Shown: positions 18,006 to 26,236 of the stretch, piece after piece
How the letters are laid out: the number at the start of each line of letters is the position of its first letter
How positions within the stretch are numbered: position 1 is the stretch's first letter
NCBI GenBank assembly: GCA_905182145.1
Contig: CAJJAN010000016.1
Span: forward strand, 1 to 39,054
Source of the DNA: an uncultured Pelagibacteraceae bacterium
GTDB lineage: Bacteria; Pseudomonadota; Alphaproteobacteria; Pelagibacterales; AG-422-B15
Length of the DNA stretch: 39,054 bases
Direction of reading: 5' to 3'
Made by a program: the position numbers and the translations under genes
The notes under the pieces: generated by a model
What the model was told of the DNA's origin: nothing
What the model saw: the letters and a program-made list of their open reading frames with translations, nothing else
The model's database searches: none

Positions 18006-19562
18006 CTAATTAAGTCGACTTTCTATTAATCTAATAGTTTTTTCAATTCCATATATTGCAACAAATGTTCCAAACCTAGGTCCATCATCTTTGCCAAATA
18101 ATACCTGATAGATTAACTTAAACCAGTCTCTTAAATTTTCAAATTTAAAATCTTTTCCAATTTGATATATTTCTGTTTGTATCGTTTCCGCATCAGTCTC
18201 ATCTTTCATGGCTTGCAATCTAATGATTAATTCATTGAATATCTTAATTTCATTTTCATCTGGTGATTTGAGATTTGATTTATTTTTAGAAACATCATTA
18301 TCAAAATTTGTAACACGTTCAATTAAAGTCTTTAAAAAATCTAAGTTCTTATTTTCAATTTTACCTACATACCTCTCAACAAAATCTAAAATTACTGAGG
18401 GATCATTCTCAGTGCTGGCAGATACTAAGTTTAATAAAATGTTATAACTCACTGGCACGTTTTGCATAGACGGGCTACCATTAAAAATATGCCAAATTGG
18501 ACTATCCAATTTCTCTTTATCATTTAATTGTTCAAATTTATTAATTGAAGATATAAATTCATCTGTTGCCTTTGGAATTACATCTAAAAAAAGTTTTTTT
18601 GCTCTTCTAGGATTTTGATACATAAAATAACTCAATGTCTCAGGTGGCGCGTACTTTAACCATTGATCTATAGTTAAACCGTTGCCCTTAGATTTAGAAA
18701 TTTTTTCTCCATTTTGATCAAGAAACAATTCATAAAAATAGTTTTCAGGAGGATTTCCACCTAATGCTCGACAAATTTTAGCTGAAAGTTGAAATGTAGG
18801 AATTAGGTCTTTTCCATACATTTCATAATCTACTCCTAAAGCAATCCATCTCATTGCCCAGTCAACTTTCCATTGCAATTTACAGTTGCCGCCTGTTACC
18901 AGAACCTCATAAAGTTTATCATTATATTTATAGACTATAGAGTTAGACTCAATTTTAGTTTCTAATATTTCAACCTCTAAAACTTTATTAGTATCTGGAC
19001 ATATTGGTAAAAAAGGACTGTAAGTTTTCTGCCTATCCTCACCCAAAGTCGGTAATACAATATTTTTAATTTTATCATGATTTTTTAAAACATTAATCAG
19101 CTGCTCATCAAAAAATCCTGACTTGTATAATTTAGTGGCACTTTTAAATTCATAGGTAAATTCAAATTTATCCAAGAAATCTCTTAACATGGCATTGTTA
19201 TGTTCGCCAAAACTTGAATGTGTACCAAATGGATCTGGAATTGATGTGAGGGGTTTATTCAAATTTTCTTCTAATGGTTTTGTGTTGGGAATATTATCTG
19301 GAACTTTTCTTAATCCATCCAAATCATCTGAAAAAGTTAAAAGATTAATTTCTAAATCAGTTAAATTTTTTAGAGCATTATAGATCATTGTGGTTCTAGC
19401 AACCTCTCCAAAAGTTCCTATATGCGGCAATCCACTGGGACCATAACCTGTTTGTAAATTTATTTTTTTACTACCAGATTTATTTACTCTATCTAATATT
19501 TTTTTTGCCTCAATAATTGGCCAAGCCTTAGATTCTGAAGCTATTTCTTTAAAATTGTCCAT
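18006..19562 (-). CDS. lysS: Lysyl-tRNA synthetase, class I
   Basis: A 518-residue class I aminoacyl-tRNA synthetase that charges tRNA-Lys. The HIGH-type motif is GPSGLPHIGTFGE (about 42-54), and the KMSKS-type motif is EKISKSKGNGLT (about 286-297). The archaeal-type lysK/lysS form is also typical of many alphaproteobacteria, and no class II lysyl-tRNA synthetase is in this window. The C-terminal part holds the helical anticodon-binding region. The gene is divergent from apaG across 147 bp. No Shine-Dalgarno precedes the ATG, and TAATAT lies 8 bases upstream, so the transcript may be nearly leaderless. Confidence 0.95.
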   Translation of the reverse strand: MDNFKEIASESKAWPIIEAKKILDRVNKSGSKKINLQTGYGPSGLPHIGTFGEVARTTMIYNALKNLTDLEINLLTFSDDLDGLRKVPDNIPNTKPLEENLNKPLTSIPDPFGTHSSFGEHNNAMLRDFLDKFEFTYEFKSATKLYKSGFFDEQLINVLKNHDKIKNIVLPTLGEDRQKTYSPFLPICPDTNKVLEVEILETKIESNSIVYKYNDKLYEVLVTGGNCKLQWKVDWAMRWIALGVDYEMYGKDLIPTFQLSAKICRALGGNPPENYFYELFLDQNGEKISKSKGNGLTIDQWLKYAPPETLSYFMYQNPRRAKKLFLDVIPKATDEFISSINKFEQLNDKEKLDSPIWHIFNGSPSMQNVPVSYNILLNLVSASTENDPSVILDFVERYVGKIENKNLDFLKTLIERVTNFDNDVSKNKSNLKSPDENEIKIFNELIIRLQAMKDETDAETIQTEIYQIGKDFKFENLRDWFKLIYQVLFGKDDGPRFGTFVAIYGIEKTIRLIESRLN

Positions 19563-19625
19563 TTGATGAAATATTAATTTGTTCTAAACACAGGTTTTAA
19601 TTATAAATACATAGTACCATAAAAA

Positions 19626-19655
19626 TTACATAAATGACAAATAAGCCTTATGTAA
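19626..19655. promoter_or_regulatory. Inverted repeat in lysS/apaG divergent promoter region
   Basis: A perfect 8-bp inverted repeat (TTACATAA at 19626-19633, TTATGTAA at 19648-19655) with a 14-base spacer lies centrally in the 147-bp gap. The half-site centres are 22 bp apart, about two helical turns. It could be an operator for a dimeric regulator or merely an AT-rich coincidence. No binding protein is recognisable from the motif. Confidence 0.35.
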
Positions 19656-19674
19656 ATTTAACTAATTTTATTGT

Positions 19675-19703
19675 TTGATTAATCATCTTCCTGTTAATAT
19701 ATA
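19675..19703 (+). promoter_or_regulatory. Candidate apaG promoter
   Basis: TTGATT (19675-19680) and TATATA (19698-19703) are separated by exactly 17 bp. The expected start of transcription is at or just before the apaG ATG (19710), which lacks a ribosome binding site, so the mRNA may be leaderless. In AT-rich DNA the match could be fortuitous. Confidence 0.4.
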
Positions 19704-19709
19704 TAAACT

Positions 19710-20102
19710 ATGTATAAGCAAGTAAGTCGTTCAATAGAAATTTCAGTAATTCCAGAATACTTAGATGATCAATCTATTCCTGAAGAATATTATCATGTTT
19801 GGGCTTATCATGTCACAATTGAAAACTTAGGTGTCAAGCCTGTTACTCTTAAGAGTAGATATTGGGAAATTATTGATTCAAATGGAAGAAGACAAGAAGT
19901 AGAGGGCAAAGGTGTAATCGGTAAGCAACCTACTATAAAACCTGGAGGTAAATTTACATATACCAGCGGAACACCTTTAAACTCGACTAGTGGCATAATG
20001 AAGGGTAACTACAAGATGCAGCTCGATGATGGTGAAGAGTTTTTAGCTAAAATTCCATCATTTTCATTAGATTTACCCCTAGATAGCAAAAAACCTAATT
20101 AA
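19710..20102 (+). CDS. apaG: ApaG protein
   Basis: A 130-residue protein of the ApaG/DUF525 family, a small fibronectin-type III-like beta sandwich. The recognisable stretches are [12 protein letters not shown] (about 30-41), [13 protein letters not shown] and the loop [17 protein letters not shown], followed by YTSGTPL near residue 90. In Enterobacteria it is linked with cobalt/magnesium phenotypes and phosphoprotein phosphatase genes; its molecular role is unclear. It is followed 50 bp downstream by folE on the same strand. No Shine-Dalgarno is seen. Confidence 0.92.
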   Translation: MYKQVSRSIEISVIPEYLDDQSIPEEYYHVWAYHVTIENLGVKPVTLKSRYWEIIDSNGRRQEVEGKGVIGKQPTIKPGGKFTYTSGTPLNSTSGIMKGNYKMQLDDGEEFLAKIPSFSLDLPLDSKKPN

Positions 20103-20152
20103 TTGTATATTTATCTTATAAAAACTTTCCTTTTGATGTAGAAACCCCTCTT

Positions 20153-20794
20153 ATGAAAAACACGAAAAAAACTGTAGCTAAAAAAGCTGTAAAAAAAACA
20201 TTAGTTAAGAAGCCCAGCAATGCTGAGGCTGAAAAAGCCGTTAGAACACTAATTAGTTTTGTTGGAGAAGATCCAAATAGAGAAGGTTTATTAGACACTC
20301 CTAAAAGAGTAGTAAAAGCATATCAAGATTGGTATGGGGGTTACAACCAAGATCCTAAAGAAGTTTTAAACAAAACATTTTCTGAAATAGAAGGTTACGA
20401 TGAAATTATCATGCTCAAAGATATACGAGTAGAATCACATTGCGAACATCATATGGCACCCTTTATTGGAAGTGCACATGTTGCTTATTTGCCTAACAAA
20501 AGAGTTGTAGGGATAAGTAAATTAGCAAGAATCACAAGAATATTTTCTAAAAGGATGCAAGTTCAAGAAAAACTTACTGCAGAAATTGCTAATTGTTTAC
20601 AACAAGTTCTTAAGCCTCGTGGTGTTGCTGTTGTTATTGAGGCACAACATGAATGTATGACCACAAGAGGAATAAATGAACCTGGAATATCCATGGTAAC
20701 TAGCCAACTACTTGGTAAATTTAGAACAGATGCTTCGACTAGAAAAGAATTTTACAGTATGATCCAACAAGGTTCGATCCTAAAAAAGGTTTAG
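20153..20794 (+). CDS. folE: GTP cyclohydrolase I
   Basis: A 213-residue GTP cyclohydrolase IA, which makes 7,8-dihydroneopterin triphosphate for folate or pterin synthesis. The conserved core has the zinc ligands and active site in [14 protein letters not shown] (about 90-103), [15 protein letters not shown] and [13 protein letters not shown] (second Cys/His group). The first 22 residues form a lysine/alanine-rich tail ([14 protein letters not shown]), unlike the catalytic domain; it is probably disordered and could bind nucleic acid or be processed. The gene stands between apaG and trkH, and its stop codon lies within a hairpin (20787-20804). Confidence 0.94.
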   Translation: MKNTKKTVAKKAVKKTLVKKPSNAEAEKAVRTLISFVGEDPNREGLLDTPKRVVKAYQDWYGGYNQDPKEVLNKTFSEIEGYDEIIMLKDIRVESHCEHHMAPFIGSAHVAYLPNKRVVGISKLARITRIFSKRMQVQEKLTAEIANCLQQVLKPRGVAVVIEAQHECMTTRGINEPGISMVTSQLLGKFRTDASTRKEFYSMIQQGSILKKV

Positions 20795-20804
20795 AAATAA
20801 ACCT
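20787..20804 (-). terminator. Hairpin at folE stop; terminator-like on the minus strand
   Basis: AGGTTTA, a GAAA tetraloop and TAAACCT form a perfect 7-bp stem that includes the folE stop codon. Plus-strand DNA before it is an A tract, so on the minus strand the stem is followed by six T residues, as in a weak intrinsic terminator. On the plus strand it lacks a T tract and would be only an intercistronic stem-loop before trkH. It would be positioned to stop antisense read-through from the convergent argD-argF operon. Confidence 0.4.
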
Positions 20805-20814
20805 GCGCTGAAAA

Positions 20815-22269
20815 ATGTTTAATTTTAAATTAATACTAAATGTATTAGGTATTTTATTAATTGCTTTAAGCGCATTAATGTTAATACCAGCCTTAGTTGA
20901 TCTAATTTACTCAAGCCAAACATGGGTTTCTTTTTTTATCTCTTCATTGTTTTGTTTAGGTTTTGGTATATCAATTTTTTTATCCACTCGTGGTGATGGT
21001 GAGGAAAGTAAATTAACTACAAAGGATGCATTCCTTTTAACAACGGCGTCTTGGTCAGTTATAGCTTTATTCGGCGCTATCCCATTTTACATTTCTGATC
21101 TTGAATTTTCACTTACTGACTCAATATTTGAGTCAATGTCTGGTGTGACAACCACTGGTTCAACTATTATTACTGACCTAGAAGCAATGACTAGGGGTCT
21201 TTTAATATGGAGATCACTATTGCAATGGCTTGGTGGCATAGGAATTATTGTTATGGCAATTAGTATTCTGCCTGTTTTACAGGTAGGTGGCATGCAAGTT
21301 TTTAGAACTGAATCTTCTGATACAAGTGATAAAATTTTACCACGAACAGCTCAAGTAGCCTCAGCTGTATTAACAATTTATATATCACTTACATCTTTAT
21401 GTGCATTTGGTTACTGGTTATTTGGAATGGGAATTTTTGATGCTGTTAACCATAGTATGACAACTATTGCTACTGGTGGGTTTTCAACTAAATCAGGATC
21501 AATCGGTGCATTTAATAGTGCCGGAATAGATTATGTATCCTCTATATTTATGATATTAGCTAGCTTGCCAATACTAATTTATTTACAAATTTATAAAGGT
21601 AAAATATCTAATTTTTTTAAAGATCAACAGATCATAACTTTTTTAATAATTATTTTATTAAGCTGTAGCTTGGTAATATTTTATTTATGGTTTTATGATA
21701 TTAAAAATATATCTGATGCAATCAGACATGGCTTATTCAACGTTATCTCAATAATAACTGGAACTGGATACAGTACAGATAATTATAATCTTTGGGGCGC
21801 TTTTCCTATCTACCTTTTATTCTTTGGAATGTTTGTAGGTGGCTGTGCAGGCTCTACAACTTGTGGAATAAAGGTTTTTAGATTTCAGATTTTATTTGAG
21901 ACAGCTAGAAATCAGATTAAAAAGATTTTACATCCTCATGGTGTTTTTATTTCACATTATAATAATAAAAAATTATCAGACGATGTTGTAACTTCTGTAA
22001 TGAGCTTCTTTTTTATTTTTATTCTTATTTTTATTATTATTACATTATTGCTTTCTACAACTCAACTTGACTTTATTACCTCGTTATCTGCTGCAGCCAC
22101 TTCTCTTGCTAATGTTGGTCCAGGTCTAGGCTCAACCATTGGACCCGAAGGAAATTTTTTTGGTATTCCTTTTGGTGCTAAATGGGTGTTAATTTTTGCA
22201 ATGCTAATTGGTAGACTAGAATTATTTACAGTTCTTGTTCTTTTAATGCCTCAATTTTGGAAGAAATAG
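20815..22269 (+). CDS. trkH: Trk-type potassium uptake membrane protein
   Basis: A 484-residue TrkH/KtrB-family potassium channel-like subunit with about ten or more helices and four P-loop repeats. The filter regions are recognisable as SGVTTTGST, ATGGFSTK, ITGTGYSTD and SLANVGPGLG, and GGCAGSTTCGIK precedes the last. It brings in K+ in partnership with a cytoplasmic TrkA subunit that is not in this window. It begins 20 bp after folE and ends 3 bp before the convergent argF stop, without a terminator between. Confidence 0.93.
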   Translation: MFNFKLILNVLGILLIALSALMLIPALVDLIYSSQTWVSFFISSLFCLGFGISIFLSTRGDGEESKLTTKDAFLLTTASWSVIALFGAIPFYISDLEFSLTDSIFESMSGVTTTGSTIITDLEAMTRGLLIWRSLLQWLGGIGIIVMAISILPVLQVGGMQVFRTESSDTSDKILPRTAQVASAVLTIYISLTSLCAFGYWLFGMGIFDAVNHSMTTIATGGFSTKSGSIGAFNSAGIDYVSSIFMILASLPILIYLQIYKGKISNFFKDQQIITFLIIILLSCSLVIFYLWFYDIKNISDAIRHGLFNVISIITGTGYSTDNYNLWGAFPIYLLFFGMFVGGCAGSTTCGIKVFRFQILFETARNQIKKILHPHGVFISHYNNKKLSDDVVTSVMSFFFIFILIFIIITLLLSTTQLDFITSLSAAATSLANVGPGLGSTIGPEGNFFGIPFGAKWVLIFAMLIGRLELFTVLVLLMPQFWKK

Positions 22270-22272
22270 AAG

Positions 22273-23175
22273 TTACAAAAATTTAAGTAACAATTCTTTT
22301 TGAACATGTAATCGATTTTGAGCTTCTTGCCATACATATGATTGAGGACCATCTATAACTTCGCCTGATACTTCTTGGGAACGATTAGCAGGTAGGCAGT
22401 GTAAAAATATACAATCTGAATTTACCTTAGACATTAGATCTTGATTGACAGTATATTTTGAAAGCATCTCAATTTTTGTACTATCTTCAATATCCCCCAT
22501 TGAAAACCACGTATCAGTGTATATCACATCTGTTGGATCCATTTGATTTAGGTTCAACTCTCTTAAATTAATTTTATCTAAAGAAATCTCTTTATTCATA
22601 TCTTTAAGTTTTTGAAAATAAACATCTTGATAATATTTTGGACAATAAATATTTAAATTGAAGCCTAAGTTTTTATTTGCAGCATCGATTAAAGAATGTG
22701 CAACATTACTAATTGGACCAAACCATGAAATATTAATATTTTCTAATGTTCCCTTGATTTCTTTAATTGTCATTAATGTTGCTAACGTTTGGCACGGATG
22801 AGAAAGATCTGATAATCCATTTATCACCGGGACACTTGAATGTTTTGCAAGATTTTCTAATGTTGAATGGTTATTTGATCTCATCATAATAATATCTGCA
22901 TACTGTGATAAAGTTTTTGCAGTGTCTGCTAATGTTTCTCTTTTGCCTAAATGCAAATGATCTTTATCTAACATAATGGATAAACCGCCTAATTGCTTTA
23001 TGGCAAGTTCAAAGGAAATTCTTGTACGAGTTGAACTTTTTTCAAAAATCATTGCCAAAGTTTTATCTTTAGCTTGAATAGAATGTTTCTTATTTTTTTT
23101 ACTATCTATTGCTGCATTAATTATTTTTAAAATCTCATCTTTTGAAAGATCGTTTATATTTAGTAAGTTTTTCAT
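22273..23175 (-). CDS. argF: Ornithine carbamoyltransferase
   Basis: A 300-residue carbamoyltransferase that makes citrulline from ornithine and carbamoyl phosphate in arginine synthesis. The carbamoyl phosphate site is EKSSTRTRISFE (about 48-59), HPCQTLATL is the second site, and the ornithine loop is FLHCLPANRSQEVSG near residue 260. The gene lies 2 bp behind argD, forming an argDF operon. Its partner gene argB is about 7 kb away on the other strand. No operator was identified in the operon's promoter region. Confidence 0.95.
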   Translation of the reverse strand: MKNLLNINDLSKDEILKIINAAIDSKKNKKHSIQAKDKTLAMIFEKSSTRTRISFELAIKQLGGLSIMLDKDHLHLGKRETLADTAKTLSQYADIIMMRSNNHSTLENLAKHSSVPVINGLSDLSHPCQTLATLMTIKEIKGTLENINISWFGPISNVAHSLIDAANKNLGFNLNIYCPKYYQDVYFQKLKDMNKEISLDKINLRELNLNQMDPTDVIYTDTWFSMGDIEDSTKIEMLSKYTVNQDLMSKVNSDCIFLHCLPANRSQEVSGEVIDGPQSYVWQEAQNRLHVQKELLLKFL

Positions 23176-23177
23176 AT

Positions 23178-24344
23178 TTAATAACCTGAATTACATGCCT
23201 TGGTGATTTTTTCAAGAGCTTCGTCACATTCTTTAATTGATAGAGTTAAAGGAGGAAGTAATCGAACTACATTATCTCCCGCTTTGATAGTTAACATCTT
23301 TTGTTTTCTAAGCTCTTCTACAAATTTAAGATTGTCTTTCATACACTTTAATCCTAAGATTAATCCTTTCCCCCTAATTTCACTAATAGAGTCTGGAAAT
23401 TTATTTGAAATTTCCTTTAAGCCTGCAAGAAAATAACTAGATACTTTTTTTAAATTTTCTAAGAATATTTCTTTTTGCATTATATCTAACACAGCATTAC
23501 CTACGGCAACTGCAAGTGGATTACCACCATATGTTGAGCCATGAGTACCATGGTGCATAACATCCCCTACTTTTTTTGAAGTCATTGTTGCGCCCAATGG
23601 AAAACCATTAGCAATCGCTTTGGCTGTTGTCATTATATCTGGTTCAATATCCGCCCATTGATGAGCAAACATTTTTCCAGATCTTAAGAAACCACATTGA
23701 ACTTCATCAAATATTAATAATATATTATTTTCATCACATAATTTTCTTAAACCTATTAAACACTCAACTGGCAAGACTGAGACACCACCCTCACCTTGAA
23801 TCGGTTCAATGAGAATCGCAGCTGTGTCTTTAGACACGGCAGCTTCTAAAGCCTCATGATCATTATATTGTAACTGCTTAAAACCAGGTACTGAGGTATT
23901 AAATCCATCTAATTTTTCAAGACCTCCAGCTGCTAAAGCTCCGATTGTTCGACCATGAAAGGATCCTGAAAATGTTATAATTTCATTTTTTGTTAAAGAG
24001 CCTTCTGTCACATAAAAGTATCTTCTGGCAATTTTTATAGCTGCTTCAATTGCTTCAGCGCCTGAGTTACAAAAGAATACATAATCCGCAAAACAAGTTT
24101 CACACAATCTTTTGGCTAATCTTTCTTGTTCAGGTATTTGGTAAACATTTGATACATGCCAGAGTTTATTTGCCTGATCCATTAATTTTTCATTTAAATA
24201 TTTATTTGCATAACCAAGTGAATTAACAGCAATACCAGACCCAAAATCTAAATACTTGTCTCCGTTAGCCTCGAACAGATAGCTACCTTCACCATAATCA
24301 AAAGTTAAATTTGATCTTGGGTATGTTGGTAAAACATTTGACAT
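23178..24344 (-). CDS. argD: Acetylornithine aminotransferase
   Basis: A 388-residue class III PLP-dependent aminotransferase acting on N-acetylornithine in arginine synthesis, and possibly also on succinyldiaminopimelate in lysine synthesis. The motifs are CNSGAEAIEAAIKIAR (about 93-108), SFHGRTIGALAAGG, LIFDEVQCGFLRSG and the PLP lysine in TTAKAIANGFPLGA. The downstream argF is 2 bp away. The call of argD over other class III transaminases rests on that linkage and on the length. Confidence 0.93.
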   Translation of the reverse strand: MSNVLPTYPRSNLTFDYGEGSYLFEANGDKYLDFGSGIAVNSLGYANKYLNEKLMDQANKLWHVSNVYQIPEQERLAKRLCETCFADYVFFCNSGAEAIEAAIKIARRYFYVTEGSLTKNEIITFSGSFHGRTIGALAAGGLEKLDGFNTSVPGFKQLQYNDHEALEAAVSKDTAAILIEPIQGEGGVSVLPVECLIGLRKLCDENNILLIFDEVQCGFLRSGKMFAHQWADIEPDIMTTAKAIANGFPLGATMTSKKVGDVMHHGTHGSTYGGNPLAVAVGNAVLDIMQKEIFLENLKKVSSYFLAGLKEISNKFPDSISEIRGKGLILGLKCMKDNLKFVEELRKQKMLTIKAGDNVVRLLPPLTLSIKECDEALEKITKACNSGY

Positions 24345-24445
24345 AAATCTAAGTATTTATTTAAAAAAAATTAAAATATTTTTGTAAAAAAAATATGTTT
24401 AGTTTAAATAAAATAAAAGTCATTAATAAATTAAATTCAGTATGC

Positions 24446-24539
24446 TAGTTATAGCTTTGAATTATATAGCAAAATTAATACCCATAAATTCACCAAAAAG
24501 ATATCAACATCTAGTTATTAGTTATTGAATTATAACTAA
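24446..24539. promoter_or_regulatory. Clustered TAGTTAT motifs upstream of gcrA/argD
   Basis: In the 262-bp gap between argD and gcrA, TAGTTAT occurs three times directly (24446-24452, 24512-24518, 24519-24525) and once inverted (ATAACTA, 24532-24538). The last two also form an 8-bp perfect inverted repeat, TTAGTTAT/ATAACTAA, with a TGAATT loop. The rest of the gap is AT-rich, with no gene seen. The cluster could be an operator for gcrA or argD, but no known regulator consensus is matched. Confidence 0.4.
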
Positions 24540-24606
24540 ATATAGTGGTAAAATTCTTCATTATTTAAGAAAACAACCAATTTCTAACAAATAAAGGTCA
24601 ATAATT

Positions 24607-25062
24607 ATGTCTTGGACTCACGAACGAATTGAACATCTAAAAAAATTATGGGAGGCTGGCCACACAGCTAGTAATATTGCCACAGAACTAGGCGGCATAA
24701 CTCGAAATGCTGTAATAGGTAAGGCTCATAGGCTTGGCTTATCCGGTAGAATGAAATCTAAAAGTAAAGTTTCATCTGTTTCCATAGTAAGAAGAAAAAA
24801 AATGCCAGCTAACAGAAATAGCAAAATTATTGAGCTTACCACTTCTGTTTCTGAGCCTATGAATCCAATATCGTTTGCTGGAATTAAAGATGGCTTATGT
24901 CGATGGCCTCTAGGTGAGCCAGAAGATTTAGATTTTAAATTTTGTGGAAGAAGTTCTAATGATGGAGTGGTTTATTGTGATGAGCATCATTCATTAGCTT
25001 ATCAACCATTAAGTCAAACTCGTCAAAAACGAACAAATAGAAAAAGATTTAAAGTTGGTTAA
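24607..25062 (+). CDS. gcrA: GcrA cell cycle regulator
   Basis: A 151-residue GcrA, the alphaproteobacterial sigma-70 cofactor that acts at promoters carrying methylated GANTC sites. The N-terminal helix-turn-helix is ERIEHLKKLWEAGHTASNIA with GGITRNAVIGKAHRLGLSGR (about 5-48). The C-terminal conserved region is GLCRWPLGEPEDLDFKFCGR with CDEHHSLAYQP, containing three Cys and His residues of the family pattern. A basic linker separates the two. The start has AAAGG about 10 bases upstream. It is divergent from argD and its stop is one base from that of the candidate small ORF. Confidence 0.95.
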   Translation: MSWTHERIEHLKKLWEAGHTASNIATELGGITRNAVIGKAHRLGLSGRMKSKSKVSSVSIVRRKKMPANRNSKIIELTTSVSEPMNPISFAGIKDGLCRWPLGEPEDLDFKFCGRSSNDGVVYCDEHHSLAYQPLSQTRQKRTNRKRFKVG

Positions 25063-25063
25063 T

Positions 25064-25150
25064 TTAAAATAAGCCTATTACAAAACTTAAGCTTAATGCA
25101 AAGATTATTAAAAGCAGGATAACTAATATTACTCCATTTTGTAGACTCAT
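25064..25150 (-). CDS. Candidate 28-residue single-helix membrane peptide
   Basis: This ORF is too short for the track. Reading the minus strand from the ATG at 25150 to the TAA at 25064 gives MSLQNG followed by about 22 almost uninterrupted hydrophobic residues (VILVILLLIIFALSL). It would form one membrane helix. It starts 12 bases after the M48 protease stop on the same strand and stops one base from the gcrA stop, a spacing shared by the other convergent pairs in this window. The only ribosome-binding-like sequence is a weak GAAAG about 10 bases upstream. No family is recognised. Confidence 0.4.
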   Translation of the reverse strand: MSLQNGVILVILLLIIFALSLSFVIGLF

Positions 25151-25162
25151 AAGAAATACTTT

Positions 25163-26236
25163 CTAGTTGGGAAGAATTTTTTCACCATTATTAATTTTAC
25201 CATAAACTTCTTTAATAGTTTTTTCAATTCTTACGTATCTTTCACTAGTTGAAGGATGAGATCCACCTTTGGAGTATATTGAGCCTGGAACTTCTACAGC
25301 AAATCTTCTCCAAAAATTTGCAGCATCATCAATCTTGTAACCAGACATAGCAATCGCATATACACTTAAGTAATCAGCTTCATTTTCATAATCAATAGAA
25401 TATGACATCGCACCCATATTGGCGCCCATGTTCATAAAGTCAGTTTGCACGCCTTGCGTTCTAGCTATCATATCTAAAAGCAACCCTATTCCAGCTCCAG
25501 CTTGCATATTTGTTTTTTTATCATCTACATGACGATTTGCGTTATGCCCAAGTTCGTGTGCAAATACCAATGCTATTCCTAGCTCATCTTGAGCAAGCCA
25601 TTTAGCCATACGCAAAGAAAGAGCTATATAATTTCCATCTGCAAAAGCATTAAAAGTATTATTATCTAAATCTACATAGTAGCCAAATCTACAACGCTTC
25701 TTTGACTGCACATTAATAACTAAATCTTGTCCATTTCTATTAATCAAAAGCTTGTGTTTTTTATCATTGCTTTCTCTAATTGTTTTATAAAATTCAGCGT
25801 TAGCATCAATACCATATGGAGCTGCAAAACTATTAATCTCTATAATTTTATCTCCAGCTTTTAAGCCTGCATTTCGGGCTGGCGTATTGATACCAGTAGC
25901 AACTACTGTAATTTCATCAGATAAAAGTAGTGCTTTAGTTAATTCCGATCTAATTGCCTCTGGCCCATCGTAACGAGTTGCAATATCAACTCCTATACCA
26001 AAAATTTGATCTTCTTCCTTACAAAGATCGACTGCGTTAAATAATATGTTTAATCCAGTTTCAGAAACATCTATGTAAGTTTTAAGCCAACTATCAGCAA
26101 ATAATTGATTTTGTATTTTTTGTTCTTCTATAGAAAGTTGCTGATTGTATTCAGGTAAAGTTCCTTGTGGTTGAGCACAACTAACCACCAAAAGAATTAG
26201 TATAAATGGGATCGTTCTAATTAGTAATTTAGCCAT
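25163..26236 (-). CDS. M48-family metalloprotease lipoprotein with PDZ domain
   Basis: A 357-residue zinc metalloprotease. A lipobox near the N-terminus (LVVSCAQ, Cys20) predicts a lipoprotein anchored in a periplasm-facing membrane. Residues of about 100-175 form a PDZ domain (GINTPARNAGLKAGDKI). The active site is AHELGHNANRH, HELGH at 227-231, and the third ligand is a Glu in ENEADYLS near 285. M48 proteases of this kind cut misfolded or envelope proteins. The start overlaps the end of the EamA gene by 8 bp (26229-26236). Confidence 0.9.
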   Translation of the reverse strand: MAKLLIRTIPFILILLVVSCAQPQGTLPEYNQQLSIEEQKIQNQLFADSWLKTYIDVSETGLNILFNAVDLCKEEDQIFGIGVDIATRYDGPEAIRSELTKALLLSDEITVVATGINTPARNAGLKAGDKIIEINSFAAPYGIDANAEFYKTIRESNDKKHKLLINRNGQDLVINVQSKKRCRFGYYVDLDNNTFNAFADGNYIALSLRMAKWLAQDELGIALVFAHELGHNANRHVDDKKTNMQAGAGIGLLLDMIARTQGVQTDFMNMGANMGAMSYSIDYENEADYLSVYAIAMSGYKIDDAANFWRRFAVEVPGSIYSKGGSHPSTSERYVRIEKTIKEVYGKINNGEKILPN

